Counted from the stretch's first letter, positions 42,158 to 51,807 are shown. The stretch: 64,000 bases of DNA from Nocardia fluminea (GCF_002846365.1 NZ_PJMW01000003.1:186001-250000), one strand, 5' to 3'. The notes: generated by a model from the sequence alone, not told the origin. Program-made: numbers and translations.

Positions 42158-43624
42158 TCAGACGGTTCCGATGCCGGAGAAGCCCTGCGCGGTATAGACG
42201 ACACAGGTCTTCAACGCTGACGGTGCGCAGTGTTCGCGCACGAAACCCCACCGGTTCTCCTCGGCCTCACGGGAGGGCGCGAGCAGATAGGTCCGGCACA
42301 GCTTGGGGAAACGATCTCCGAAGAAGCTCTTGGCGGGCAGCCACTCCACGCCGAACTTCGCGGCTTCCTCGCGCACCACGTTCTCCGAGGCGATATTGGC
42401 GAACCCGCTGCGCTGGAACGGAAGTACGTGATGAGCGCGATGCGAGCTCAGGCCCGCCGAGAGGAAGCAGTCGACGTACTTGTTGCCGACCACGGTCAGG
42501 TCGTAGGCCTGCTCGAGCTGGTTCACCGCCCAGTCCTCGGTCTCGGTGTGCAGTTCCTCGGTCGGGATCTCGAAGTCGTGACTGGCCACCACCATGAACG
42601 TGCTGATCCACAGTGTGATCACGAACTGCAGGCCCCAGGCGAGCAGATCGCCCGCGATGGCGAAGGCCACGAACTCGGCCACCAGCAGAAACCGCATCCC
42701 GAACGAGCCGATGAAGTGCGGCAGCGCACCACGCCAGCTGCCGTACATGTCCTTGATGCCCACCTTGCGAGTGAGCCGGCAGACGTCGAGCAGGCGAATG
42801 ATCATGCCCGTCAGCAGATGTCCGAACTTGTGTACGGTGTGCACCGGCACCCGGTACAGGCGCGGGATCTGCATCATCATCGTGAAGACGTTCTTCTTGA
42901 TGTCGACTTCACTCTGGGTGTGGGGATGGTGCAGCAGCGCGTGTCCGTCGGCGGTGACGAAAGACAGTGCGACATAGTTCATGTCGAAGGCGTTGACCGC
43001 GTACTTGTTCAGGCCCTTCTGCGCGCGGTGGATCGCGTAGTGACCGAAGCCCGCCAGTGAGCTGCGCAGCAGCACCATCGCGATCACGAAGGCGGGCAAC
43101 GGCATCCAGCTCGTGTCGTAGAGACGCAGCGCCTGCACGGCGAAGTAGGCGAAGATCAGCACGCCGACGACGATGTTGAACGCGCGGTCCATCCGCTGCA
43201 GGCGCGCGGCCAGCTCGGGTTCCTTGAGCCGGGCCTTCACCTGGTGCAGCAGATCGGCCTTGTTGTCGAACTTGTACTTGGGGGTGTCGTCCCAGCTGTT
43301 GAAGCCGTCCTTGAACAGGAAGTCGGGGGCGTTGTTCTTCGGGTGGATGTCCTCGGGCGTGGCATCGCGACCGAGACTGTAACGCTCGATCATCCGCGCG
43401 ATTTTTTCCGGATCACGGTGGTAGGAACCGATGATCGAGGTGATGTCGCGATTTTTCGTGCGGCCGATGAAGAATTCACCGCCTGGATGCTTGGAGATCC
43501 AGTCGCTCAGGTCGTAGGCTCTTCCGTTATAAACCCATACGTTGTTGACGGGAGGCCGACCCCCCGGACCGGGCGGTGGCGGGAGCTCGCGCTCCGCTTC
43601 ATCAGGTCGATCATCGATCGTCAT
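42158..43624 (-). CDS. Cytochrome b5 - membrane fatty acid desaturase/hydroxylase fusion (Rv1371-like)
   Basis: This 488-residue protein has an N-terminal cytochrome b5 domain (25-85) with haem ligands His46 in KHPGGEFF and His69 in SYHRDPEKI. The membrane desaturase domain (145-440) has three histidine boxes: H195-YAI-H199, H228-ALL-HH (HALLHHPHTQ) and H395-RA-HH399 (SSHRAHHVLPF). Several hydrophobic spans flank them. The fused b5 supplies electrons locally. Length and partner match M. tuberculosis Rv1371, encoded next to pks18. It probably oxidises the acyl starter or the pyrone product of the type III PKS encoded just downstream. Confidence 0.9.
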   Translation of the reverse strand: MTIDDRPDEAERELPPPPGPGGRPPVNNVWVYNGRAYDLSDWISKHPGGEFFIGRTKNRDITSIIGSYHRDPEKIARMIERYSLGRDATPEDIHPKNNAPDFLFKDGFNSWDDTPKYKFDNKADLLHQVKARLKEPELAARLQRMDRAFNIVVGVLIFAYFAVQALRLYDTSWMPLPAFVIAMVLLRSSLAGFGHYAIHRAQKGLNKYAVNAFDMNYVALSFVTADGHALLHHPHTQSEVDIKKNVFTMMMQIPRLYRVPVHTVHKFGHLLTGMIIRLLDVCRLTRKVGIKDMYGSWRGALPHFIGSFGMRFLLVAEFVAFAIAGDLLAWGLQFVITLWISTFMVVASHDFEIPTEELHTETEDWAVNQLEQAYDLTVVGNKYVDCFLSAGLSSHRAHHVLPFQRSGFANIASENVVREEAAKFGVEWLPAKSFFGDRFPKLCRTYLLAPSREAEENRWGFVREHCAPSALKTCVVYTAQGFSGIGTV

Positions 43625-43787
43625 TAGTTCTTCCTCCGTGTCCGATCGGCGTCCGATGCGTGTTGCCTGCCGACCAGCGTCCCGACACGTATAGTCCTTG
43701 TGGCGCCTTGCATCTCGCTGAACATTCTCTTATTGGATGCGCACTCGTGCGTTCGTGATTCGTTTACCGCAGGCGACACCCAGACGA

Positions 43788-43850
43788 CACACCGGCCCGG
43801 GGCTGCGGAGGGCACTGCGTGCCAGGCTCCGCTGACCCCGGACCGGTGTG
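43788..43850 (-). terminator. Long multi-stem hairpin downstream of the LprG-like gene
   Basis: CACACCGGCCCGGGG (43788-43802) pairs with CCCCGGACCGGTGTG (43836-43850) with one mismatch. Inside it GCGGAG/CTCCGC and GGCAC-TGC-GTGCC form further stems, giving one extended hairpin. It starts 24 bases after the LprG-like stop codon (43875) and separates it from the desaturase operon promoter. Confidence 0.7.
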
Positions 43851-43874
43851 GGTGGATCCGGTATTACCGGCGAA

Positions 43875-44690
43875 TCAGCCGGCGGGCTTGATGATGTTGA
43901 CCGGCTTGGCCCAGTTCGACAGGCCGACGGTGACCTCGCCCTGGTCCTTCTTCACTACGGCGCGAACGAGATTGGGGCCGTCGCCGGTGGATGCCGCATC
44001 CGAGGGCTTGGTGGAATCGGAGGCGGGCGGGGCGGTGTCCTGGATCCACACGGTGATCGGCATCGTGCCCGCGTTCTGGCCGATGCGCGGCACGATCGGG
44101 TCGATCACGGCGGCGTCGATGGTGCCGGAGACCTTGACGGTGTTGATGCCGTCGATCACCTCGCGGCCCTCGGTCTTCGCGTTCTGGATATTGGCGATCA
44201 CATTCGCGATGCCCTTGTCCTTGTCCAGGATGACGCCCGGATCGTAGACCTTCTCGGCCGGGCCCGAGGGCACGTAGCGACCGCCGGCCTGGGTGTAGAG
44301 GACCTTGTCCACCACGAGGAACTTCGCCTCGGTGAACTCGGCTTCGGGGGTGAGCTTGACCTTCGCCTCACCCATCGCCGCGCCCGAGCCCTGGGTCTCG
44401 TTGGTGACGTCGGCGGAGACGGTTTCGACCGGCAGGTCGGGCAGGTTCTTGACGTTGATCTTCAGGTGCACGTTGTGCAGGGTCTGCGTGGTCTTCGCCG
44501 ACTCCTTCACGATCTGTGCGCCCTCGGGCAGCTGGCCGGTGGGCGCCGGGCCCGCCGTGGTGGCCGAATCGTCTTTGGTGCAGCCGGACACGAGGGCCGC
44601 GCAGACCGCCGCCGCCGCGACGACCGAAGTGATGCCGGAACGTCGCGCGAAGCGCCGACGCGAGGTGGGGTTCGGTGTCATGTGGATCAA
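43875..44690 (-). CDS. LppX/LprG-family lipoprotein
   Basis: The product has 268-271 residues depending on whether TTG 44690 (good spacing from AGGGG) or ATG 44681 is used. A twin-arginine-like basic start (RRRFARRSG) precedes a hydrophobic stretch and the lipobox LVSGC, so it is a membrane-anchored lipoprotein. The mature domain (VKESAKTTQTLHNVHLKINVKNLPDLPVETVSADVTNE ... AEFTEAKFLVVDKVLYTQAGGRYVPSGPAEKVYDPGVIL) matches LprG/LppX, which bind triacylated lipids in a large pocket and ferry them across the mycomembrane periplasm. The usual MFS partner P55 is not adjacent here; the next operon instead makes lipids and an exporter. Confidence 0.9.
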   Translation of the reverse strand: MIHMTPNPTSRRRFARRSGITSVVAAAAVCAALVSGCTKDDSATTAGPAPTGQLPEGAQIVKESAKTTQTLHNVHLKINVKNLPDLPVETVSADVTNETQGSGAAMGEAKVKLTPEAEFTEAKFLVVDKVLYTQAGGRYVPSGPAEKVYDPGVILDKDKGIANVIANIQNAKTEGREVIDGINTVKVSGTIDAAVIDPIVPRIGQNAGTMPITVWIQDTAPPASDSTKPSDAASTGDGPNLVRAVVKKDQGEVTVGLSNWAKPVNIIKPAG

Positions 44691-44847
44691 GTGTCATCCC
44701 CTGGAGATGGTCGTATATCGGTATAGGGCAGCCGAAGACCATCGTTCATCTCGTGCTCCCCCGTCGGCGATAGTACCCGAGGAATTCGATTTGCGAGTTG
44801 TCTGCACGCACATACGATTTCGGATATCTATGAACTATTGCTATCCT

Positions 44848-45759
44848 CTATGACCCCAGTTCGGATGCCCGGTGGAACCGCCGCCGGTGTTCTTCGCCGG
44901 GACGTCGCCGCTCGGCCTCCGACATCGCCAGCAGCACGGAGAGCTTCGCGGCCTCGGCGTCGTCGACCGGGGTGAAGATCTGGATCCACTCGCCGTCGGT
45001 GGCGGGCAGGCTCATGATCGTCAGATGCATCGCCAGGTCACCGACCGCGAGGTGCTGGATCACCTTGACCAGGTTCCTCGGCACCGCCACGTCGTTGCGT
45101 GCCCACATCCCGGCGAACTCGGAGCTGGCGCCACACAACTCGTCGATCAGCTCCTGCCGGGCGGGATCGTCGAGATGACCTACCGACGCGCCACGCAGGT
45201 AGGCGACCATGCGACGCAGGTCGTCGACGTTGTGCCGATAAGGATTACAGCACTCCGGTGTCAGGAACACCGTGCGCAACACATTGGCCTCGGGGCCGGC
45301 CAAGCCGGGGAACAATGCGCGATAGGCATCATTGTGTGCCAGGACCTCGTATCGGGAATCGAGAAGCACCGCGGGCAAGGGCGCGAGCTGGTCCAGGATC
45401 ATCGGCAGACCGGGTGGCATCGCCGGCTCCACCGCGACCGCCGGCACCGACGGCATATCCGCGAGACGATAGAGATGCACTTTCTCCGCGTGATCCAGCC
45501 CGAGGGTACGTGCCACCGCGTCGAGCACCTGCACACTGGCATTGATCGGCCTGCCCTGCTCCAGCCACGTGTACCAGGTGACGCCGACGCCCGACAGCTG
45601 AGCCACTTCCTCGCGGCGCAGGCCCGGCGTGCGCCGCCGCGGACCCGATTCCAGACCCACCTCCCCCGGAGTGATCTTGGCGCGACGCGACTTCAGGAAC
45701 GCACCGAGTTGGGCTCGGCGCTCGGTACGCACCGCGCGCGTGTCGACCACTTCGCTCAT
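44848..45759 (-). CDS. XRE-family regulator with MmyB-like ligand domain
   Basis: This 303-residue protein has a Cro/C1 helix-turn-helix at 12-85 (LGAFLKSRRAKITPGEVGLESGPRRRTPGLRREEVAQLSGVGVTWYTWLEQGRPINASVQVLDAVARTLGLD). The C-terminal MmyB-like PAS-related domain at 105-285 has LDQLAPLPAVLLDSRYEVLAHNDAYRALFPG. This very common actinobacterial type usually controls a neighbouring oxidoreductase. The gene is divergent from a TetR gene over 117 bases. Confidence 0.92.
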   Translation of the reverse strand: MSEVVDTRAVRTERRAQLGAFLKSRRAKITPGEVGLESGPRRRTPGLRREEVAQLSGVGVTWYTWLEQGRPINASVQVLDAVARTLGLDHAEKVHLYRLADMPSVPAVAVEPAMPPGLPMILDQLAPLPAVLLDSRYEVLAHNDAYRALFPGLAGPEANVLRTVFLTPECCNPYRHNVDDLRRMVAYLRGASVGHLDDPARQELIDELCGASSEFAGMWARNDVAVPRNLVKVIQHLAVGDLAMHLTIMSLPATDGEWIQIFTPVDDAEAAKLSVLLAMSEAERRRPGEEHRRRFHRASELGS

Positions 45760-45876
45760 TCTCCCATCGTCACCGATAGCGATCCCGGTATCCAGGTGGT
45801 ACTGGTACCCGGTCGCGCGACGCGGCAGCGAATCGCTCCCGGCAACTGCCGAGCAGCTGTCGGGCAATAGGCTGGC

Positions 45877-46551
45877 ATGGTGAGTGGGACGCCCGAGGTG
45901 GTCGACGGTGCAGGCAAACGGCGGCGCGGCCGTCCGGCCCGGATCAGCCGGGAACTGATCGCCTGTGCCGCCCGGGGACTCGCTCCGGAAGCGTTGACGA
46001 TGCAGGCCGTCGCGGAGGTGCTCGGCGTCGATCCCAAAGCCCTGAACTACCACGTCGGAGATCGAGAGGGTTTGCGCGAGCTGGTGGCGTTGGACGTTTT
46101 CGAGACCGAATTGGCCCGGGTCACGCTGCCGGTCGGCCGTGACTGGCAAGCGGTGGTGCGCTCGTATGCGATGGCGCTGCGTGACGCGGTCGTCCGGCTC
46201 GGCCCCCTGGCAACCTCCATCCGGCTGCCGGGCGTTGCCGGACTCGGCACGCTGCGGCCTGTGGAGTGTGTGCTGCGGGCGCTCGTCGGTGCGGGCTTCT
46301 CGACCGACGATGCGGGTCGCGGACTCATCCTGATCACCGAGACGGCCTTCTCCGCGGGTCTGAGCGCCGTGCGGTCGGCGAAGGATCCGGTGCATCCCGA
46401 CGTGCCCGGGGTGATCAGCGTCCTGCAGGCCGCGGGCGAGGAGGAACTTCCGCTGCTCCGCGAAGTGGTGGCGGGCGGAGCGGACGGTGATCAGCTCGAG
46501 TTCGCGTTGACCGTGGTCCTGGTCGGCCTGGAACAGCTGCGAAGCCGGTGA
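45877..46551 (+). CDS. TetR-family regulator (TetR_C_1 type)
   Basis: This 224-residue protein has a helix-turn-helix at 20-65 (GRPARISRELIACAARGLAPEALTMQAVAEVLGVDPKALNYHVGDREGLRELV). The C-terminal domain resembles tetracycline-repressor-like ligand domains (WQAVVRSYAMALRDAVVRLGPLATSIRLPGVAGLGTLRPVECVLRALVGAGFSTDDAGRGLILI). It is divergent from the XRE regulator gene and convergent with the DapB-like gene. Target unknown. Confidence 0.88.
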   Translation: MVSGTPEVVDGAGKRRRGRPARISRELIACAARGLAPEALTMQAVAEVLGVDPKALNYHVGDREGLRELVALDVFETELARVTLPVGRDWQAVVRSYAMALRDAVVRLGPLATSIRLPGVAGLGTLRPVECVLRALVGAGFSTDDAGRGLILITETAFSAGLSAVRSAKDPVHPDVPGVISVLQAAGEEELPLLREVVAGGADGDQLEFALTVVLVGLEQLRSR

Positions 46552-46644
46552 GCCGCCGGAGAGTTCGACGGTGGCGCTGTCGAGCGGCTACTCGACGTCG
46601 TCCTGACGTGGATGCGGGCACGGCGTCCGCCATGACCGAAAGCT

Positions 46645-47706
46645 TCAGACCTGCCGGACGATATCGCGCGGCAGGATCAGCGGCAGATCGGTGTAGGTGA
46701 GGATGCCCGGTGCGGCGGCAACCACCGCCGGGATCGCGTGCACGGGAGGCATGGCGGTCATGATGTGGCCGAGCACCATGAAGTCCGCGATGGTTTCGGC
46801 CTGGAAGTCGGGCGGCGGGAGGAACCCGACGGCCATTTTCACCGTGGGCCGTCCGTCGATCGTGATCTTCCAGCCGTCCCCATCCAGCTTCCAGTCCGGG
46901 TCCAGGGTCTGCCCCTTACGCCAGCGGACATTGATGTCGATGACCGTCCGGTCCCCGATCCGGCCCTGCCAGCTCGCGTGCACCCCGGCGACGCAGCCCT
47001 TCCGGATCGTCCAGGACCCGAGGTCTAGATCCGCTGTGGTCTGGGCATATTCGGCCACACAGCGGATGTCGTCGAGTTCGAGCCCGAGGGCATCGGCGAC
47101 CATACGGACGGCCTCGGCGAAGATGGCCGTGCCCTGCGCGGCCATGCCCGCCAGCTTCGGGTCATCGATCGGCGTGCCGAAGCCCACCGGTCGCTCGGTG
47201 GCCGGGGAGTCATAGAAGCTGGTGTCGGCCGACTCGGCGATGGTGACCTTGTCGACGCGGTCGCAGGCATTGCCCGCCACGATGGCGAGCAACTGGGAAA
47301 AACCGGGGCTCACCCCGGAACCGAAGATGCTCGATCCGCCCTGGCGGCAAGCCTGTTCGATCTCCGCACGATCGACGCCGAGATTGTGGCCGGTGATGAA
47401 AGATGCCGTGGTCACGATGTTCACGCCCGCGGACAGAATGCGGACCACCTCGTCGACGTCGAACCACATCGGGTTGTAGACCACACAATCAGGTTTCAGC
47501 GCCATCAGCGCGTCGGCGTCATCAGTCGCCAGGATGCCGATCGGGTCGCCGCCGAGCAGCTCGCCGACATCGCTGCCGATCTTGCTTCCGGTCCACGCGA
47601 AACAGCCCACCAGGTCGAACTCGGGATGCGCGGCAAGCGCCCGCGCGGAACTCTTCCCGACGTTTCCGGTCGTCCACTGGACAACCCGATACTTGGTCGA
47701 TGACAT
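46645..47706 (-). CDS. DapB-like NAD(P)-dependent oxidoreductase
   Basis: This 353-residue protein has an N-terminal Rossmann fold (YRVVQWTTGNVGKSSARALAAHPEFDLVGCFAWTGSKIGSDVGELLGG) and the dihydrodipicolinate-reductase-like middle (PMWFDVDEVVRILSAGVNIVTTASFITGHNLG, GSSIFGSGVSPGFSQLLAIVAG). Actinobacterial members are annotated as DapB-like or 2,4-diaminopentanoate-dehydrogenase-like and are often tied to lipid or xenobiotic breakdown; they are not the true lysine-pathway DapB. It stands alone, convergent with the TetR gene. Confidence 0.85.
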   Translation of the reverse strand: MSSTKYRVVQWTTGNVGKSSARALAAHPEFDLVGCFAWTGSKIGSDVGELLGGDPIGILATDDADALMALKPDCVVYNPMWFDVDEVVRILSAGVNIVTTASFITGHNLGVDRAEIEQACRQGGSSIFGSGVSPGFSQLLAIVAGNACDRVDKVTIAESADTSFYDSPATERPVGFGTPIDDPKLAGMAAQGTAIFAEAVRMVADALGLELDDIRCVAEYAQTTADLDLGSWTIRKGCVAGVHASWQGRIGDRTVIDINVRWRKGQTLDPDWKLDGDGWKITIDGRPTVKMAVGFLPPPDFQAETIADFMVLGHIMTAMPPVHAIPAVVAAAPGILTYTDLPLILPRDIVRQV

Positions 47707-48431
47707 CGAAACCTCATTCAGTGTTCAGCATGCGAGTTGTCCGGCCCGGCCGGTTGCCGCGCACCGGACCGCACGGCAGACCGAATGTCGTTCTACCGCT
47801 TCATGTGTCGCTGCTGGTGAAGCCCATAATCGCACTCCGCGCACCTCGCCGTGCACGCTTTCGACAACTTTTTTCCCGATCGGATAATAATATTGGGAGG
47901 TCACCACAGCCGGCCTAGAGGACGGTGCGGCAGTCCACTGACGATCAGGTGACCCCACGGAGTCACGCCAGACTGCACAGTAGAAAGAACTGCCCTACAC
48001 GATCGTCACCTTCGGGTCCCGCAACGACCGAAGGGTGCACAGTTCGACGGCTGCGTCGACGAGCATCGCGTACTCGGCCCGAACGACCGCGGCGCTCCTG
48101 CCTGTCGCAGAAGGCCGTGGTGCCGTTCTGGTCCTCGGCGATGCGGTCGAGGTAACAGGCGATCCGGTTACCACGGCCGCGAACTCGGTCGTCGTCGCGG
48201 CTCTCGCGCCCGTGCCGGAGGCCGTTGCGCGCGAAGACGGAAGCCGGCGGGCCTCCCGCGCGAAACCGCGAAGGCGTCGGTCGGAGCCTGACCGCAGGTA
48301 CGCGTTCGGCGGTATCGGCGAGGCCGTCGCAGAGTTCGGGTAGTGGACTACGCGCGTGATTTTGCTCGCTGGTCACGAAAATCGAAGTCTCTACGAGTGG
48401 CCCGTTGTACCGACGAAGCGAGGAGACTTCC
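47707..48431. other. 725-bp intergenic region, no clear gene
   Basis: Around 47855-47900 the DNA is AT-rich with a TTTTTT run and AATAATATT, followed by GGGAGG, likely promoter material. Between 47998 and 48120 a minus-strand frame ending at 47995 (last residues EYAMLVDAAVELCTLRSLRDPKVTIV) looks protein-like but has no convincing start or family. An ORF of about 100 codons at 48035-48343 (plus) is of low complexity and is not called. Confidence 0.5.
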
Positions 48432-51400
48432 ATGACCACCAGGCCAGTGCACAGCACATTCCGGGTTTCGTCGGGGTTTCGAACGCCGGAGCGGCCGGAC
48501 CATGACGGTATCGATATCGCCGCGCCGGTCGGCACGCCGATTTTCGCACCGGTGGACGGTGTGATCGTCGAGGGTGCGGAACGTCTGGCGGGGTCGGTGT
48601 CAGGGTTCGGAAACTGGGTGTGGCTCGATGCCCAGGACGGCCACGGGGTGGATCTGATCTTCGGGCATATGCGTCATGCGAGCATTCTGGTGAAGCGAGG
48701 CGATCGGGTGCGGGAGGGCGAACAGATCGCGAGCGTGGGATCGGAGGGCCAATCCACCGGTCCGCATGTGCATTTCGAGGTGTGGGGCCCGCCCGGGCGC
48801 ATCGGTGGTGAACCGAGGAATCCGCAGGATTTCCTCCAGGGTGCGGTCGACCCCGGCACGCAACCCGGCCCCGATCTCGACGGGTCCGCCCCGGAGGCTT
48901 TCCCGCTGCCGCGTGGGTTCTTCTACGGCCCGCTGGAGGGGCCCGCTTCATCGATCTCCGGGCGTCACGGCAGCGAACGGCCCGAGTGGATCGCGGGCTT
49001 GAAGCGCTGGCAGCAGGCGCGGGGCTTGCCACAGACCGGTGTTTACGACCAGGCCACCGCGGACGCGGCGCGTACAGTGCAGTTCGCGAACGGGTTGACC
49101 CCCGATGGACTGATCGGCCCGTCGACCTGGCGCGCGGGATTCACCAGCTCCTCGCCCGGGGAACGGCCGCCGAGGCTGCAGCTGGTCGATCACGCTGCGG
49201 CACGCCCCGGCGCACAGGCGGTGAAGGCCGACGGATATCACGGTGCTGTTCGCTACCTGGTTGACTCACCGGAGCGCGGCCTGATCAACAAGAAACTCAC
49301 TCCTGAGGAAGCCGCAGGATATCTCGGCCTGGAGATGCCCCTCGTCAGCAATTGGCAGAAGGGAAAGAACGCGACCGCCGATTGGCGCCGCGGATTCGAC
49401 GGCGGTGTCGCCGACGCCGAGGCCGCCGACGCGTGGCACCGGCACTGCGGCGGCCCGGCCGAGGCGCCGATCTTCTTCTCCATCGACGACGATCTGTCGC
49501 TGGCGGAGTGGAACAGCATGGCCGCCCACTATCTGCGCGGCGTCGCGTCGGTGCTGGGCAAGCAGCGCGTCGGCGCGTACTGCAAGTATCTGGCGTGCGA
49601 TTGGGCAGTGGAGGACGACGTCGTCGGCACGTGCCGCGACGGCAGCGGAAAACGGTTCCTGTGGCAACCCAACACCTGGCTGGGCGGTAGGCCGCTGGGC
49701 ACGATCTCCGAACACGCCTGCCTGTTCCAGCGGCTCATCCACCCGCGCGACAACATCAAGGTCGCCGGGATCAACGTCGACGTCAACGACACCCTCACCG
49801 CCGACTTCGGGCAATGGCAATACGCCACCCAGCCCGTTACCCCCGACCCCGTCGTCGTTCCCGACCCGATTTCGGTGCGCGAACCCGACGGCTACGACAT
49901 CGCCTGGCACGCAGGCCCGGGATCGCGCTCGGGGCACGGCCCGTACAAGCGGATCTACCTGCACACCACAGAGAATCAGGACTGGATCAGCCGCGCCGAA
50001 AACGTCGCCGACGGACAAGCAGCGCGACGGGACGGGTCATATCACTACATCGTCGACGACAGCCGAATCATCCAGACAGTCTCGACGAAGAACGCCTCCT
50101 GGAGCGTGCCGGTGCGCGACGTGAACGACGAGAACCAGGTTTCGGTGCACATCGCCCTCGTCGGGACCTCGGGCGCGATTCCACGCTGGACCACCAATCC
50201 CAGCCCCAACGTCGAGTCGAACCCGAAGAAGCGCTCGGTGTGGCTCGAGCACGACAAGATGCTCGACATGGTGGCCTTCACCATCGCCACAGTGTCCAAG
50301 GAACACCACATTCCGATCGAGCGGGTCGACATCGCCGGTGTCGGCAACGACGTGCACGGCGTCTCCAGCCACAACAACTACACCTACGGTTCCGTGAAAC
50401 TGAGGGGATTCAAGGACGGCACCCACTGGGACGTCCCCGACACCTTTCCCTACGATGTCGTCCTCGCCGCGGCGAAGCAGTACGCGGCCATCCCCGACGA
50501 CCCCGACCGTTTCCCACTGCCGAACGGGCACTACTGGGGTCCGTTGTCGGGGCCGCAGGAATCGTGGTCGAACAGATTCGGCAACGAGCCGCAGGCATCG
50601 AAGGACGGTTTGCGTCGCTGGCAGTCCGCCCTCGGAATTGCCCCGACCAGCGTGTACGACGACGCCACCCGTGATGCTGCGACGGCGATGCAGAAGGCCA
50701 AGGGCTGGCCGGTCACCGGCCACGTCTACGCGGGCGAGTGGTACGGCGTCATCAAAGACGGCTGGCGGCTGCCCAACCCTGCTGCCGTCCTCCTCGGCAC
50801 ACGCAAGATCACCAACGCGACCGGGCCCGGCCACACCGACCAGTTCGGTATGGCCGCAACCGATCTCGGAGTGATGACCCGTACACCTTCCGGCCGGATT
50901 CTGGCCGTCTTCGGCGACACCTTCCGCGACCCGATGGTCGGCGGCGACGACTGGCGTTCTCCGGTCGCGTTGTACTCGGACAGCACGAATTTGGACAACG
51001 GCATCGTGTGGCACGAAGCCGCGGGAGCGGATCCGAACTATGCCCGGCAACTGTGGCCTTACGACCATGTCGGAGGCACGACGGCGCTACCCTCCGACGT
51101 CATCACCATCGGCCAGGACATCTACCTGCACGTGATGATCAACGAGGGCCTGGGCAACGTGGTGCGCACCGAGATCTGGACGTCGAGCGACAACGGAAAG
51201 TCCTGGCGGCCCACCGGTGCCCAGTTCGACGCAGGCCTGCACAACGGGTTCGCGCAACTGTGGACTTGGGAACGCGACACCGACGGATGGGTCTATGTTT
51301 TCTCCACCGGGTTCCAACGCGACAAGGGAATCATCCTGCGCCGCGTGCGCCAGGACCGGATCACCGACCCCGGCGCCTATATCGGGTGGGGTTGGCGCGA

Positions 51401-51782
51401 CGGCAGGTGGAACTGGGGAAACCCACCGACACCGGTACTCGAAAGCCAGCCCTCCGCGGAGAAGTTCGGCGAAATGTGCCTGCGCAGAATCCAGAACAAA
51501 TGGGTGCTTGTCAACTTCGATGCCTCCACCACCGGTGGCTACGATATCGACCTGCGTCTGCTCGACACTCCTACCGACAACCTCTATGTGGTGCCGAAGA
51601 CGACCCCTATTCGCGGGTCGGCATGGGGTGAAGAGGGAAATGACAGGGTCGCGCAACTCTACGGCCCGTGCATCATCCCCGGATCCACCCTCGACGCCGG
51701 TCTGCACCTGTTGGTGTCGCAATGGAAGACCACGGACGGATGGCCTTATCGCGCAATGCATTTCAAGGTCCCCGTGCGGTAA
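48432..51782 (+). CDS. Giant modular murein hydrolase (LysA-like): M23 - PGB - DUF1906 - amidase - PGB - DUF4185
   Basis: This 1116-residue protein has no signal peptide or membrane span. Modules: M23 zinc endopeptidase (5-140; H24, D28, H79, H112, H114 in GPHVHFEVWG); peptidoglycan-binding (160-235); DUF1906 glycoside-hydrolase-like (250-465; DGYHGAVRYLVDSPERGLINKKLTPEEAAGYL, IDDDLS); type-2 amidase/PGRP (485-680; zinc His511 in YLHTTENQ, H538, H647); second PG-binding (694-775); and a DUF4185 beta-propeller-like domain (785-1115). The mix of endopeptidase, glycosidase and amidase modules is that of mycobacteriophage LysA endolysins, but longer. AGGAGACTTCC precedes the ATG. It is convergent with a LysB-like gene; no holin or phage structural gene is present. 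Confidence 0.87.
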   Translation: MTTRPVHSTFRVSSGFRTPERPDHDGIDIAAPVGTPIFAPVDGVIVEGAERLAGSVSGFGNWVWLDAQDGHGVDLIFGHMRHASILVKRGDRVREGEQIASVGSEGQSTGPHVHFEVWGPPGRIGGEPRNPQDFLQGAVDPGTQPGPDLDGSAPEAFPLPRGFFYGPLEGPASSISGRHGSERPEWIAGLKRWQQARGLPQTGVYDQATADAARTVQFANGLTPDGLIGPSTWRAGFTSSSPGERPPRLQLVDHAAARPGAQAVKADGYHGAVRYLVDSPERGLINKKLTPEEAAGYLGLEMPLVSNWQKGKNATADWRRGFDGGVADAEAADAWHRHCGGPAEAPIFFSIDDDLSLAEWNSMAAHYLRGVASVLGKQRVGAYCKYLACDWAVEDDVVGTCRDGSGKRFLWQPNTWLGGRPLGTISEHACLFQRLIHPRDNIKVAGINVDVNDTLTADFGQWQYATQPVTPDPVVVPDPISVREPDGYDIAWHAGPGSRSGHGPYKRIYLHTTENQDWISRAENVADGQAARRDGSYHYIVDDSRIIQTVSTKNASWSVPVRDVNDENQVSVHIALVGTSGAIPRWTTNPSPNVESNPKKRSVWLEHDKMLDMVAFTIATVSKEHHIPIERVDIAGVGNDVHGVSSHNNYTYGSVKLRGFKDGTHWDVPDTFPYDVVLAAAKQYAAIPDDPDRFPLPNGHYWGPLSGPQESWSNRFGNEPQASKDGLRRWQSALGIAPTSVYDDATRDAATAMQKAKGWPVTGHVYAGEWYGVIKDGWRLPNPAAVLLGTRKITNATGPGHTDQFGMAATDLGVMTRTPSGRILAVFGDTFRDPMVGGDDWRSPVALYSDSTNLDNGIVWHEAAGADPNYARQLWPYDHVGGTTALPSDVITIGQDIYLHVMINEGLGNVVRTEIWTSSDNGKSWRPTGAQFDAGLHNGFAQLWTWERDTDGWVYVFSTGFQRDKGIILRRVRQDRITDPGAYIGWGWRDGRWNWGNPPTPVLESQPSAEKFGEMCLRRIQNKWVLVNFDASTTGGYDIDLRLLDTPTDNLYVVPKTTPIRGSAWGEEGNDRVAQLYGPCIIPGSTLDAGLHLLVSQWKTTDGWPYRAMHFKVPVR

Positions 51783-51807
51783 CTCGCGGGTCGGCGCCGT
51801 ACTGGTC

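Noticed and set aside
48035..48343. A 102-codon plus-strand ORF before the LysA-like gene
   Set aside because: Its composition is Ala/Arg/Val-rich without motif, ribosome site or likely start, so it is not supported as a gene.
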